64,000 bases of DNA from Ficedula albicollis. Taxonomy: Eukaryota; Chordata; Aves; Passeriformes; Muscicapidae. Position 1 is the stretch's first letter. The number at the start of each line of letters is the position of its first letter. The position numbers and the translations under genes were made by a program. Shown piece after piece: positions 53,240 to 64,000 of this stretch. The DNA lies in NCBI RefSeq assembly GCF_000247815.1, contig NC_021683.1, positions 14,091,409-14,155,408 of the forward strand, read 5' to 3'. Under the pieces are notes generated by a model that searched no databases, had not been told where the DNA came from, and saw only the letters and a program-made list of their open reading frames with translations.

Positions 53240-56200
53240 GTATAATTTTAGTTTGATTATTTTCTCTCAAAAAATTGAGCAGTTTTAAAACTTTTAATTG
53301 AGCAATATAAGTGAAAATAAATGTTTACATTCAGTTATTAATAGCTGTTGAATTACCAATGTGAATTGCAGTATTTTTCATTTTCTCCCAAATGAACAAA
53401 GCCATGCAGTCACAAAGAACATGGAAGTTTTACTTTCCCGGGTGAAGTTCTACAGTTTTAGATGTTAGAGGTGGGAAAGAAACCACCACGGAAATTCATG
53501 TTTTCTGTATCGGACAGCAAGCTTTTCAAATAGTCCACCCACAAACATTTTTGAGGCCTGCTGAGTGGGGAAGGAGTCAATTTCACAAACATTATTTTTT
53601 CGTATGTGGGATTACCCACACTTAAGAGAGAAGAATTCCTTGAACTGCCACCTACAGAATTTCCTTGAAAAATTTCTGCAGGAGAGAGAGTTTTCACCCC
53701 CATAAATCAAAAAGCTGTCAAGATACCAATGAAAGGTGATGTAATTTACTGGAGGCATCTAAGACCTGTACCAGCATGGATGTCCTCTCACAGGTCACAA
53801 AATTAAAATTAAAACTGTGTAATTATAAATAACACTGTGAGAGTACCCTGTGAGATTTAGGAAATATCTAGCAGAAAATACATATCCTATGTCTTACTCT
53901 CGCCAGTGCTGCTGATATCAAGAAGGGCCAAAGGTACTTAAGAATGTCAGAGATCATACTATTGCCAACCTCTTCTCCATGGATGAGGAAATCTGAACCA
54001 AGCTCCTGTGAATGATCCAGCATGAAGAATTACCTTACTAAACTGCATAGTCTCAGTCACAGAACACGTTTCCCTGTACATCCAGAAGGGGAGCTTTGTT
54101 CCTTAATGAGACCCTTAGCTACCAGGGCTAGGAATTTTATTAACTGCCATTGCTGTAATTAGTGCATTTGCATACAAACATTCTGTATTCCAACAAATTA
54201 CTGTAAATAGATATCCCACCTTAGTATTCTGGAATCAGGGTTAAAATCCGTGAAAGCTGACAAATATTTCCGATTATATTTACATAGGAATGGAGATGAC
54301 ATAACCCATAAAATAATGGTATTGGCAGCCACTGTGACTATGTCACTTAGAAAGAAAAGTATCAAAAACCTGAACTGGGTTGGGTAAAAAAAGAAAAAAA
54401 ATTTGCTCCTTCTCCTTTCCAAGGATCTCTGGATATGTTTGATATTTAAAAACTGTGATTTCTTTAGGATGTACCCCACCACAAAATTAAGCATAAGATT
54501 TTCTTAGATAGATATTAATGAGTGCCTTACAAGAGGGCTTTCAACCAAAATAAAAACTAAAATAAATTACTTTCTTCTTTATAGGCTATGTATCATGGCA
54601 GTTTTACTTTATCAAATCTGCATGCTTGCAGAAGAAACTTATTTGATCTCTTTTATTTTTTTCCTCTCTTAAGGTGGGCAGAATATTGGAGTGAATCGCA
54701 TTCCTCCCACCCAGTGTGACAACTGGGTCCGGACCAGTAATGGAGGACATTTTGCTTCACCAAACTACCCAAACATGTACCCACCCAATCAAGAGTGTGT
54801 CTATATCTTAGAAGGTACATGCTGTATTTCTGTTTTGTTTTGCTGTAATCTTACTGTTAAATCTTGAACTGTTGAAACTGTCATCTTATACTGCTGTGAA
54901 GTATTGCATGGCTGTAATGGTAATATAATCAATTCTGCAGTCATTTACTTGAACAAGAAGCTAAATTTTCTCTCTCAAGTAATAACAACAAATAAATAAG
55001 AAATGCAAACATTAAGAAATTAACTATGCAGAATGTGACATATCCTCACAGCCAGGAAAAGGAGCAGCATATCTACTGTAATCTATGAAGGTATGGACTT
55101 AGATAAAAATTGTAGCTTGTTACCTTAATATCACTGATAATAGATTGCAAAAGGCAAAGACTATTTCATACCATGCTGTATTGCTCTATCTCACCAGCAG
55201 AAAACCTTTATGCTGTCCTTCATTAATAAAACGATATATCTGGCTGCCATAGCACTGTACTAAAAATACAGAGATTTGTTAGCACTGCTGAGGTCACTAT
55301 TAAAATAATGTGAAGAGGACAAAAAAATGTCATTAACTAGAATAAAACCATATTCCAATGAGAATATCTTAAATAAAGGCTGCAAGACTTGAGACACTCC
55401 AATTATTTTTCCTCTTATTAGAATGCACCCAAAACCCACTGAAGTCAGCTAAAAATATTAGTCAGCCTAATCATCAGATTCATATCAATTAATTGAAATA
55501 TTTCAAGTAATGAGGTTTGGTGAGTTTTTATTTGTATAGCACAGCAGTGGCCTCCTTTTTGCTTGTTGCCATGCGCACCTTGGTTTTGCACCTTGCCTGC
55601 CCAGCTCTCCTCAGTCCTTCCTCAGGAGCACTGTGGGTACCTGAGCGGGGCCAAGGCTCTCCAGAATTTCTTGCCAAGGTCTGCTCCTTCATGCAGAGCA
55701 CTGCCAGCATTCACAGCACTCCAAATTCGTGTAGCTGGTGTGGGTGAGGCGGGTGTGGTGGGAGTACATCCTTTGGGCATTCAGGAAAAGCAGGCAGTGT
55801 GATGGCTCAGCGCTGGCACTCCAGATCCCAGCCAGCATCGGCAAGTTCACGTAGCGCAGCCGGTGCCAACAACGAGGAACACTAAAGCCATTCATGCAGG
55901 AGAGAGTCTTGGGATCCAAACCACGGATGTGAGAGTCAGGCTTTAGGGCTCTGATCCCAATCCTGATGTTAGGCTGCCACAGGCTCACACTCACCAACAT
56001 CTGTAGAATATTATTGACATGTATGAAGCACTTACTCTTTCTGAATATTCTAATAAAAGATATCTTCTGTGAAAGAATCTACAAATTTCGACTTTATGTT
56101 TGAGAAATAGTGAGTAGTTCTTCCTGTCTTTCTCTTTTCCATTCTTTCCTGCATAGCTGAGTGTTTTGTCCTTTTTTATGTATTTTGCTTTCACAGAACA

Positions 56201-59200
56201 CTGGTTTTAATTTATATCTTAGTATTTAACCTTGTTTGAATACCTTTGCATATATGTTCATATCTGTTATACGTGCTGCATTAAATTAATATGATTTCTG
56301 AATTTTCAACAATTAAGATAAGCAAGCAAAAAATTTTGTATGATTCTATGCAAAAGTATCTTTCAGAAAATAATTTTTAAAATTTTTACAGCAGACTGCA
56401 GATGTGTTTTGAGAAGTTTCCAGTTTCTTTATCTTGCTGTTTTAGAGGCCTGTCTCTTCATTACTTCCCGTCTGTGTGTTTTATCAAGATCTTCATTTAA
56501 TCTTTTGCTCAATTTTTTTTATGTCTAGCTGCTCCACGACAAAGAATCGAGTTGACCTTTGATGAACCCTATTACATAGAACCCTCATTTGAATGTCGGT
56601 TTGATCACCTGGAGGTTCGAGATGGACCTTTTGGGTTCTCCCCTCTCATTAATCGTTACTGTGGTCTGAAAAGTCCTGCACTAATTAGATCAACAGGGAG
56701 ATTTATGTGGATCAAGTTTATTTCTGATGAGGAGCTGGAAGGAAAGGGATTTCAAGCAAAGTACTCATTTATACCAGGTAAAGATGTCTAAAATTCTGAC
56801 TGAGTTAATGACTGTCTGCTCCCATTGAGCTCTGTGGGTGTGTTTGTCCTCTCAGCCTAGAGCTTCATTTCAACATGAGCACTTACATAGGCACAGTGAC
56901 AATGTGATAGCCACAGTCTCGGTCCTGCTAAACGGCACATGGCTAAAAACACTTGGGGAATCTTGACTGAAGGAAATTACAGGTCTGTAGTTTGCTAGTG
57001 AGGAAGACAGATGAGCTTGTTTATGCTTTTTATTTCTCTACTCATACCACTTTCACTGGTGGTGGGAAAGGAAAGACAAATTATGCAAAGAGCTGCCTTT
57101 TCACCAGCCTCTCTTCTAGGAGTGTAAGGCACTGGACAAAAACACCTAAAGCAACTTTGAAATAGCACTCCAGCCAATGCAAAACATTTTAAATCTGCAT
57201 TCTGAAAACCCAGAGCAAGTGTCTGCACAGTCTAAGCAGGAGCTCTCAGTGTAACTGGATTCCCTCAACCCTTGGGCTCAGACAACAGGGCTGCTCTTTG
57301 CTCAGAGTGCTGCGTAGTTCACAGGTGCAAAGAGGAGGACAATGTGCTGACAGTGCCTTTAGACAAACAAAAATTACATCTGCTCTGTGGAGCTACTTAA
57401 ACCTGGCAGGGCATCCTTCTTACATGAAAATTTGACCTGTTGTCCTTGTGCAATGCTTGACTATTGTACTTCATAGATACTGCACGTGTAGTTATCAGCA
57501 TTTTATTGTCCTTTGGGACAAAAGGCAATATACAAGTGTCAGCTCTACTACTTCAATAAATGTATATACAAACATAACTTCTTAATGTTATCTGTACCCC
57601 TTGAGCACATGAAAACACAATTCATGATTATATATTACTGCTTAGGGATTTAGACTCGGAAACTTCAGATTAACATGGTGACCAGACCATTGGGAATTGC
57701 ATGATAAAATGTTTTCACAGGGACAGTATTTAGGCATTTTACTATGTCCATTTCCAAAGTCATTTCATCAACATTGCTTTCAAAACTGGATTACCATAGT
57801 TGCAGACTGGAACTTTAAATATATATTCAAACTGTATATTATTTTCACAACAGATTGCAACAACTGAAGGACTGATATTTTTCTTTTCTTTCCTCTTCAT
57901 TTATATGAAGCGTGATAAAATACTTTATGATTGCAAAAATGAAAGGGAGCATATGCACATTCTCCTGCTTCATAAAAATATCAGCTTACAAAGGAGGTTG
58001 AAAATCTAGCAGAATTTTGCATATAGTGATCATAGATTTTCACTATAGGTAAATAAAAAGAGGAAGGCAAAGAAGGCATGTTCTGAACTGTGCTGAGTCT
58101 TAATGCTCAGGACTGAGGCATTCTAGGGGAAGTGATAAACCTCCTATACAGAAAAAATAATCACAGAAAGAGCCAAACTCTGGACCTTCATTTGGAAAAT
58201 AACTTTGTACCAAATAAGTGTGCACTTCTGCATGAACTAGTGCTTTTCTGCAGGGAACAACATTTCATAAACCATGCCTAGAAAGGTTCTGCGTGGCCTA
58301 ATACAAGAGACAGAGACAACCCAGGGAAAAGTACTTTTAGGACTGAAACAGCCTTCTTCACATACCTTTTTAGGAGCAGTTACCAATTTCTAAGTGTTGA
58401 TATATTCTGGTCAGCTCAGTTCAAATTGTTCAGAACTACACAGACAGCAGTCTGATAAAATAAATCTAAATAAGCTTTTTGAACAGAGAAAGATCCCCTG
58501 TACACTTGTGAGGCTCTAGCAGTTTCAGTGAAAACTGACATAGTTAAATTCAGAATATAATGTAGGAACAAAATACTGAGTAGTAATTTTTGGTCTTATG
58601 CTAGAAATCTGAACTGTCAGGATAGAATTACCTTTTTCAGATAAGGTCAATCTTTGTGGAATAATGTTCTCATCTAAAAAAACTTTGTCTCTATATGCTC
58701 CAAATGATCCAGTAAACTTTCTGGCAATTTTTTTGTGACATAATAAAAAATTGATATAATCTGGACATAATACTAAAGCTTGAAGTGATTCTCAAGCACT
58801 GATAGCCCTTGTGATTCATGACTTTTTCTATTACAGATCCTGACTTCACTTACCTAGGAGGTATTTTAAATCCCATCCCAGGTATAGTATTACAGTAAGA
58901 ATTTCTTTATACATGAAATTTTAAATTAATGTCATATTGCATTTGACAGCAAGGTCTGTCTTCTCCCTAGACTGCCAATTTGAGCTTTCAGGAGCTGATG
59001 GAATAGTACGTTCCAGTCAAGTAGAACAAGAAGGAAAAACAAAACCAGGACAAGCAATTGACTGTATCTGGACAATTAAAGCCACTCCAAATGCTAAGGT
59101 GGGTTTTATTAATATAATTCAATATATAATGTGTTTCCATGACAGTAGCAACAGGTAATGGTCACCAACTGTGATTTGCATAATGTTGTACTTCACTGAA

Positions 59201-62200
59201 ATTAGTCCTGTAGCAGTGGCTCAGGAAATCTGAAGAGAGAATAGTTTCTGAAATTAAAATTATACAAGTCCATAGTGCTGGCTTCCTATTATTGGAAGGT
59301 TCAAATACCAAATACCTATGAGAACTGTTCAAGCAACAATTTTCAGGGGCATTTATCTTGGACCCTGGCTTTATTGGAAGACTGCAGGCAAAAATGCTGG
59401 CTGACATCTTCTGTAATTTCCAGCAAATCTCATTGCCAAAACTTTATGTTTTGCCTCCAGTGGTTCTATTGGAGAATTTGGTTCAAAGTCAACAGAACCT
59501 GTGCCTGCTTCTCCCATGTAATTCACAGTCCAGCACCTTAGAACCCACTTTCATCAGCAGTTGAGCTAAATGGAAAGGCTTTACCTTTACCTAGCGGACA
59601 GCAGGATAAAATTCTATTCACAACCCCAAAATACCATAGTTAAAGCCTGAATCGTATTCGTTTCAGAATCATATTTGCTAAATATGTTGCACAGAAGAGC
59701 ACATACTTTTCTCCATATAGCGTATTAAAAACTCTTTTGAAGCAGTAGCTGCCAAGATGACAAACCTTCCCTCTGCCTTCTTACACTCCTAACAGTTAAC
59801 TAACCAGCCCTGCTAACCACCTAGCAAGTGCGTTCTAAACCAGTAACCAAAAGGATGATAATAAGAGGACCAGACAGGAAAGAAATTACAAGTCCATTAA
59901 TATATTGAGCCTTTGAGGAAGTGAGTCAATTCCCAAGAGCCCTATACTAGCCTAAGTAATAGAAGCAGTTCTTCCAGAAACAATAACAAACCCATTTTCT
60001 CTCTACATTGCCACTTGAGTGCACCAGGTCTTGTGCTTAAGTATTTTAATAAATTATTGAATGTTGCCAGAAGGCAGAGTTATAGCTGGGTGAGTCCTGG
60101 AATTAGATCATCATCCTAAATTATTGATTTAAAACATTACAGAAAAATAATTCTTAGTATTCTGACAGTGGTTTCTCAAGCTTCAATTCAGGCAGAATTA
60201 TGATGATAAAATCCATTAGATCTGATACAGTGCAGTCTCTTGAGAAAAATAAGCACAGACATTTTTAATTTCCTCAGTTTGATTTTGTAATAAAAATAAA
60301 CTTTTAAAGGTGATACAAGTGCAGGAATGAAAGGACTTTTAAAATGTGTATAGCAGACACTTAATAAATTACCTCCAGATTTCCTAAAATTACCAGAATA
60401 ATCAATATAATGTAAGAATAAGGACCTTTTATACTTGCCTAACACATTAATCCAAAGGAGCTTGCGAAGAGGTGAGCACTTTTAATGGGATTATATTCTT
60501 TTGTTATCATACAAATAATAGCTCTACTAAAAGTGTGCTAAATTATTTTTAGTTTCCATTGTAATTTTGTAGCAGATATATAAAATCAATCATTAAAAGA
60601 AAATACCCTCTCTCAGCCCAAATACTAGCAGCTGCAGCTCACATCCATGTTTTTGAGATAAGTCATCAACAGAGAACAGGTTCTCAATGTAGCTGAGAAT
60701 TTCCAGCAGTAAATCTAATAAAAACAGCAGGGGGATAAAAAAGAAAATAGAAAAAAAAGAAAAAATACATATGCTGAAAATCACAGAACAGTGAGGTGAA
60801 GCTTGAGCCTCTATGGCACAGCTGCACCTTCAGACAGAATGTGCAAGGGAAGACAGTGCTGGCCAGCCTGCTCCTGGAAGCACTGGGAAGGAAAAGCTGG
60901 GGGGTACAAGTGTCACATGTCTTTTCTCTTTTACCAGCTTTTCAATAAAGCCTGGAGGGTGTAGGAATGGGGAGGGAAATCTCTTGTTTTGTCTCTCAGA
61001 GGTGGTTGGTAGCGAGCTGTGGCAAAGGGGCAGCAAACTGGGTTATAGAGCCCGAGAGTGGATTGATCTGCCCTGACCTCCTGCATCCCAGCTGAGCAGG
61101 GACCCAGAGTCCTGGGGCAGAGCAGAGAGCCCTGGGGACAGCAGCTCTGCAGCATCCCTGCCAGGGGCAGCACAGGAGGTCAGGAGCTGTGCTCAGACAG
61201 CCCCAGGCTGCAGGGCTGAGCCCAGGGACACCGGGGAGCTCCTGGACAGGGCAGGAGCTCCTCAGCCTCCGCCCGGGCACATCTCTTCTCTGGCAACACA
61301 GTGGCTGCCTAAGAATTGTTGGAGTCTAAAATGGCCTTCTAAAATGCTTAGTGACTTGGTTTCATATCTCAAAATTTTCAGAAGAATTTTGATAATTCCA
61401 ATACAGCCATTGAAGAGATCCAAAAGCCTTTTGATGTGTTCATGTAATTTTAACTGAATTACAATCTTGCACAAATTTCCTGCTCCAGCAAAATAAATTA
61501 TTTACTTGCTCTTTAAATACCACCTTAATCTTCTAATTTCCTTGCTGCATGTGTTCTAACACATATGCAGCCTTCTTTTGGATTAGATTTCTGCTTTCAG
61601 AAGTATTAAGATTAGCTTAAATTCATTAATTCTTCCTACACAGCCAGCTTACTTCTCTCTCGTTTCCATTTTTATTCAAATTACTCCTGACTTCATGGTT
61701 TGTGTCTTCCATAACACAGCTATGGTTCAGTAATTAGCTTTCATTCTGAAGCAATAAATTTTAATTTCCTTATTTTACTTCACAGCTTTTCTGACTAGGC
61801 TCCTTCCCCTATATTTTAACATTGTTTTTATGAATTAGAAAGAAAGAAAAGATAACAGTCAAAATACTTTAAAAATTATTTCAGTACATTTATGCATTCC
61901 TTATATCTCTTCTAAAGAAACAGACTTCACATTTAGCAAGGCTTCTTGGGGGTTTCTTCACCAAGTGTGTTGCTTTGTACTGTTTTTCCAAAGGGAGCAG
62001 AAATAAATCAAAGTAAATTCTTAAATAAAGATTGTTTTGGGGAACAGGGAGAAGTGAAACAGGTATCCGAGACAAATTTCAGGTAATACTCCACACGGAC
62101 GTCTAATGAGAAAATCTAAGTTTAAAAGTGTTGTGAATTGGGAATTATATTTATGTGTAAGTGAAAAAAACCATCTTATTCAAGATTTGCTAAGAAAGCA

Positions 62201-62468
62201 AACTCTCCTCTCTGTATTTCTTCTCCTCTTTTCTAACAGATCTATATGCGATTTCTGGACTATCAAATGGAGCATTCCAATGAGTGCAAAAGGAACTTTG
62301 TTGCTGTGTATGATGGGAGCAGTTCCATTGAAAACCTGAAGGCCAAGTTCTGCAGCACGGTGGCCAACGATGTCACGCTGCAGACGGGGACAGGGGTGGT
62401 GAGGATGTGGGCAGATGAAGGCAGCAGACTGAGCAGGTTCAGAATGCTCTTCACTTCCTTTGTGGAAC
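53183..62468 (+). CDS. NETO2: NETO2, 5' half (six coding exons, spliced; exon 1 missing)
   Basis: Neuropilin and tolloid-like 2 is a single-pass membrane protein that acts as an auxiliary subunit of kainate-type glutamate receptors in neurons and also associates with the KCC2 transporter. The exons are 53183-53239, 54674-54814, 56529-56777, 58837-58881, 58971-59098 and 62240-62468. They total 849 nt and join in phase into 283 codons with no stop. In order they give the hydrophobic signal-peptide core with an AVA cleavage motif, CUB domain 1 with four cysteines, a short linker, and CUB domain 2 with four cysteines. Mammalian NETO2 is about 525 residues. Exon 1 is not found, and the LDLa module, membrane helix and cytoplasmic tail are beyond the right edge. 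All introns are GT-AG. Confidence 0.96.
53240..54673 (+). other. NETO2: NETO2 intron 2, 1.4 kb
   Basis: AT-rich intron. No repeat or gene is recognised. The antisense open frames at 53458-53703 and 54198-54494 lack support. Confidence 0.8.
54674..54814 (+). CDS. NETO2: NETO2 coding exon 3 (start of CUB1)
   Basis: The acceptor is cctctcttaag and the donor is GAAG|gtacat. The exon is 141 nt. It codes [18 protein letters not shown], then [19 protein letters not shown] and ECVYILE. The SPNYP-x-x-YP pattern and the first cysteine pair (QCD, ECV) are typical of CUB domains. Confidence 0.97.
54815..56528 (+). other. NETO2: NETO2 intron 3, 1.7 kb
   Basis: AT-rich intron with one distinctly GC-rich patch at about 55545-55990, listed separately. 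The acceptor is a T-rich tract ending atgtctag. Confidence 0.8.
55545..55990 (-). other. Unassigned GC-rich patch, possible processed-pseudogene fragment
   Basis: About 445 bp of GC-rich sequence with sharp edges inside an AT-rich intron. On the minus strand it has a 103-codon open frame that reads like coding sequence (for example [18 protein letters not shown] and [14 protein letters not shown]), followed by a stop. The + strand also has open frames. I do not recognise a parent gene or repeat family. It may be a decayed retrocopy, an unknown repeat, or simply a GC-rich non-coding patch. Confidence 0.25.
56529..56777 (+). CDS. NETO2: NETO2 coding exon 4 (rest of CUB1)
   Basis: The acceptor is tttatgtctag and the donor is CCAG|gtaaag. 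The exon is 249 nt. It codes [20 protein letters not shown], then [36 protein letters not shown] and [11 protein letters not shown]. The E-x-x-F-E-C-x-F-D-x-L-E-V-R-D-G pattern holds the acidic residues that bind calcium in many CUB domains. Cysteines in ECR and YCG form the second pair. Confidence 0.98.
56778..58836 (+). other. NETO2: NETO2 intron 4, 2.1 kb
   Basis: AT-rich intron. Nothing is recognised in it beyond the splice signals (gtaaag, ttctattacag). Confidence 0.8.
58837..58881 (+). CDS. NETO2: NETO2 coding micro-exon 5, 45 nt (inter-CUB linker)
   Basis: The acceptor is tctattacag and the donor is CCAG|gtatag. It codes [15 protein letters not shown], the linker between CUB1 and CUB2, identical to the mammalian linker as far as I recall. 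Its length is a multiple of three and its phase matches both neighbours, so skipping would keep the frame. Confidence 0.95.
58882..58970 (+). other. NETO2: NETO2 intron 5, 89 bp
   Basis: Very short GT-AG intron (gtatag, ttctccctag). It is about the minimum length for efficient vertebrate splicing. Confidence 0.9.
58971..59098 (+). CDS. NETO2: NETO2 coding exon 6 (start of CUB2)
   Basis: The acceptor is cttctccctag and the donor is CTAAG|gtgggt. The exon is 128 nt. It codes [20 protein letters not shown] and then [18 protein letters not shown], with the first cysteine pair of CUB2. Open reading continues past the donor for several codons but then meets a stop, and the next exon joins in phase. 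Confidence 0.97.
59099..62239 (+). other. NETO2: NETO2 intron 6, 3.1 kb
   Basis: AT-rich intron with one GC-rich patch at about 60.8-61.29 kb, listed separately. The acceptor is cttttctaacag. Confidence 0.8.
60800..61290. other. Unassigned GC-rich patch inside NETO2 intron 6
   Basis: About 490 bp of GC-rich, gag/cag-rich DNA with abrupt borders to AT-rich intron. It contains AATAAA at 60944-60949. Open frames on both strands overlap one another (60813-61076 on +; 60830-61280 on -) and none shows a known domain. It could be a fragment of an avian LTR element or other repeat, or a regulatory GC-rich patch. I cannot assign it. Confidence 0.3.
62240..62468 (+). CDS. NETO2: NETO2 coding exon 7 (rest of CUB2)
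   Basis: The acceptor is cttttctaacag and the donor is GAAC|gtaagt. The exon is 229 nt. It codes [38 protein letters not shown], and then [19 protein letters not shown] and TSFVE. The [13 protein letters not shown] pattern and FCS cysteine complete CUB2. One base of a proline codon is left for the next exon, which would start the LDLa module and lies outside the window. The coding third positions are GC-rich (catgtcacgctgcagacg) compared with the surrounding intron. Confidence 0.98.
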
Positions 62469-64000
62469 GTAAGTAGATCTAAAAGTGCCAATTCTCCTGG
62501 ATTGGGATACTTCAAGTGTTTTAGGGAAAGCACCAGCTGTATATTAAACAGAAGGAATGCATATGAAAGGTTGTTTCTATTTCCTTCACATACTTGCAGG
62601 TAAATTAGATAATTGCTTTATTAGATTTCTAACATGGTTCCTGAAGAAAAGTTTTCCTCCATTTTTAAAAGGTGTTATTTTTCATATGAATTCAGCAGTA
62701 CTGCCCTAGGCTACATCCTTCTCACAAAGAGACATCCTACAAGTGAGCACAGACTTATTTCAAAAAGACAGCAGTAGGACTGAAGTGTACCTTCCCACTA
62801 GCTCCCAGTTCCCTGCCAGGAACCACAACAGGTGGTTGCAAATATTGGTAACTGCTTTTCCACTAGCTTTTATTTCAATACAATTATTAACATGGTGATA
62901 GTGCAAGTCATTACAGCTTTCTATTTAGAAAATGCTATAAACTTTGCCAGGGAAATTATCTATTTAAATTATAAATACTGGAGTGGGTTTTTTGTTGTTG
63001 TTGAGTTTGGGTTTTTTGGAGGGGTTGAGGGAGATTTTTAATGCAAGAGGTTGAAACACTAAATACTCCTAAAGGTAGATAACTTTCCAAATTTATGAGT
63101 TTAAAGCAACTCAAAAGTCACTTGCAAAAGAACATCTGCAAAGGTACGTGGTTATTGTTATTTACTTGAGATACTGCCTTTCTTAGATGGGGTTATTAAA
63201 AAGTATGTGGCTGAAAAGTGTTTCAAGTATTTTTATATAATCTAGTCATAAGCAATTTTTTCTAACTGAAAAAAGTGATTCTGAGCTTATCTTATTTTCA
63301 GATTGTTAAGATATCTCTCTCTTCTACCCTGCTAATGATTTGTAATTATGTGAAGCCAACCATGAAAATGATCAATATTTCTGGAAAGATATCCATAAAT
63401 GAACTAATAGTGAATGACAGTCACCTAACACACACCTAGCACTGCTGCAGATTTGACTAAGTAATTCAGCTAACAGCAATGTGAAAAATCAATGTACTTG
63501 ATTCCTGGCTTGATTCAATAGATGAGTAATGCTGGATACAAAGAGCACTGTGAGCATTGCACCACTTTTGGGCAGCTGTTAACTAGAACAGTCCAGCTAT
63601 GTCCTTGAAGTCCTAGGCTGGACAAACTCCCCAAATAATAGACAAAAGGCAAATAAGTCAATTTGTCCCATCTTCATGGACTGTGAACAAAAGCCATGCC
63701 CACAAAAACTTAAAGGGACTACACAAACATGTAAAATAGAGACTGTGCTGGCAGATGGAGAAACAACGGCAGAATGCATATCCAAAAACACGGAACTTAA
63801 AAAAATTCACCTCTTCAGGGAAATGAGCAAGGGCATACATTTACATTATGGCATAACTGACAGAATGGGCCTGATCTCAACCTTCTGAAAGAGTGATCCT
63901 GTTTTAAAGCTGTTTTCTTCAGACTAGATCTACTCTCCAAACAATTAAATTCTCAACTCACTTGAGCAAGGAAGGGATGTGATAGCTACCGTGACATTTT
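62469..64000 (+). other. NETO2: NETO2 intron 7 (runs off the window)
   Basis: AT-rich intron. I looked for the LDL-receptor class A exon (a cysteine-rich segment) and did not find it before the right edge. The open frames at 63597-63888 have no support. Confidence 0.8.

Noticed and set aside
59099..59158. Extension of NETO2 exon 6 past 59098 as coding sequence.
   Set aside because: The open frame ends after about 20 codons, while the GT donor at 59099 joins in phase to the exon at 62240 and restores the conserved CUB2 sequence.

Overview
This is vertebrate nuclear DNA, almost certainly from a bird. It has no operons, long AT-rich introns, GT-AG splice sites throughout, CR1 LINE fragments (the dominant avian repeat) and a CpG-island promoter. 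Two genes in tandem on the + strand can be read exon by exon. The first is the 3' half of ITFG1 (T-cell immunomodulatory protein, TIP), with nine coding exons at 4385-31471 that join into one uninterrupted 313-codon frame ending in a TGA stop. The second is the 5' half of NETO2 (neuropilin and tolloid-like 2), with six coding exons at 53183-62468 that join into one 283-codon frame covering the end of the signal peptide and both CUB domains. The order ITFG1 then NETO2 on one strand is the same as on human chromosome 16q12.1. Passerine origin is possible but not shown.

Layout. 1-31471: ITFG1, with long introns that hold a decayed CR1 copy (about 3.2-4.0 kb) and otherwise unremarkable AT-rich sequence. 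31472 to about 31.9 kb: ITFG1 3' UTR. About 32-38 kb: intergenic, with a young antisense CR1 3' end (34.0-34.56 kb) caught up in a perfect-looking 1154-bp tandem duplication (34135-36442) whose inner and right ends abut an 18-bp AT palindrome. About 38.1-42.0 kb: the CpG island expected to carry the NETO2 promoter and first exon. It is disrupted by pure-G runs of 1415 and 318 bases and by a repeated block of about 190 bp, so it is very likely mis-assembled. 42-53.2 kb: NETO2 intron 1, with an ancient amniote-type CR1 relic near 52 kb. 53.2-62.5 kb: NETO2 exons. 62.5-64 kb: intron. The exon coding the LDL-receptor class A module and everything after it lie beyond the window.

Both genes encode type I membrane glycoproteins. 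ITFG1 carries extracellular FG-GAP (integrin alpha-like) repeats. NETO2 is an auxiliary subunit of kainate-type glutamate receptors. Their adjacency is conserved synteny, and nothing here shows a functional link. I found no RNA gene I can support firmly, no intact mobile element, no virus-like coding region and no unknown multigene system. The points most worth a second look are the poly-G CpG island, where NETO2 exon 1 appears to be missing, the 1154-bp duplication, and two unexplained GC-rich patches in NETO2 introns (55.55-55.99 kb and 60.8-61.29 kb).
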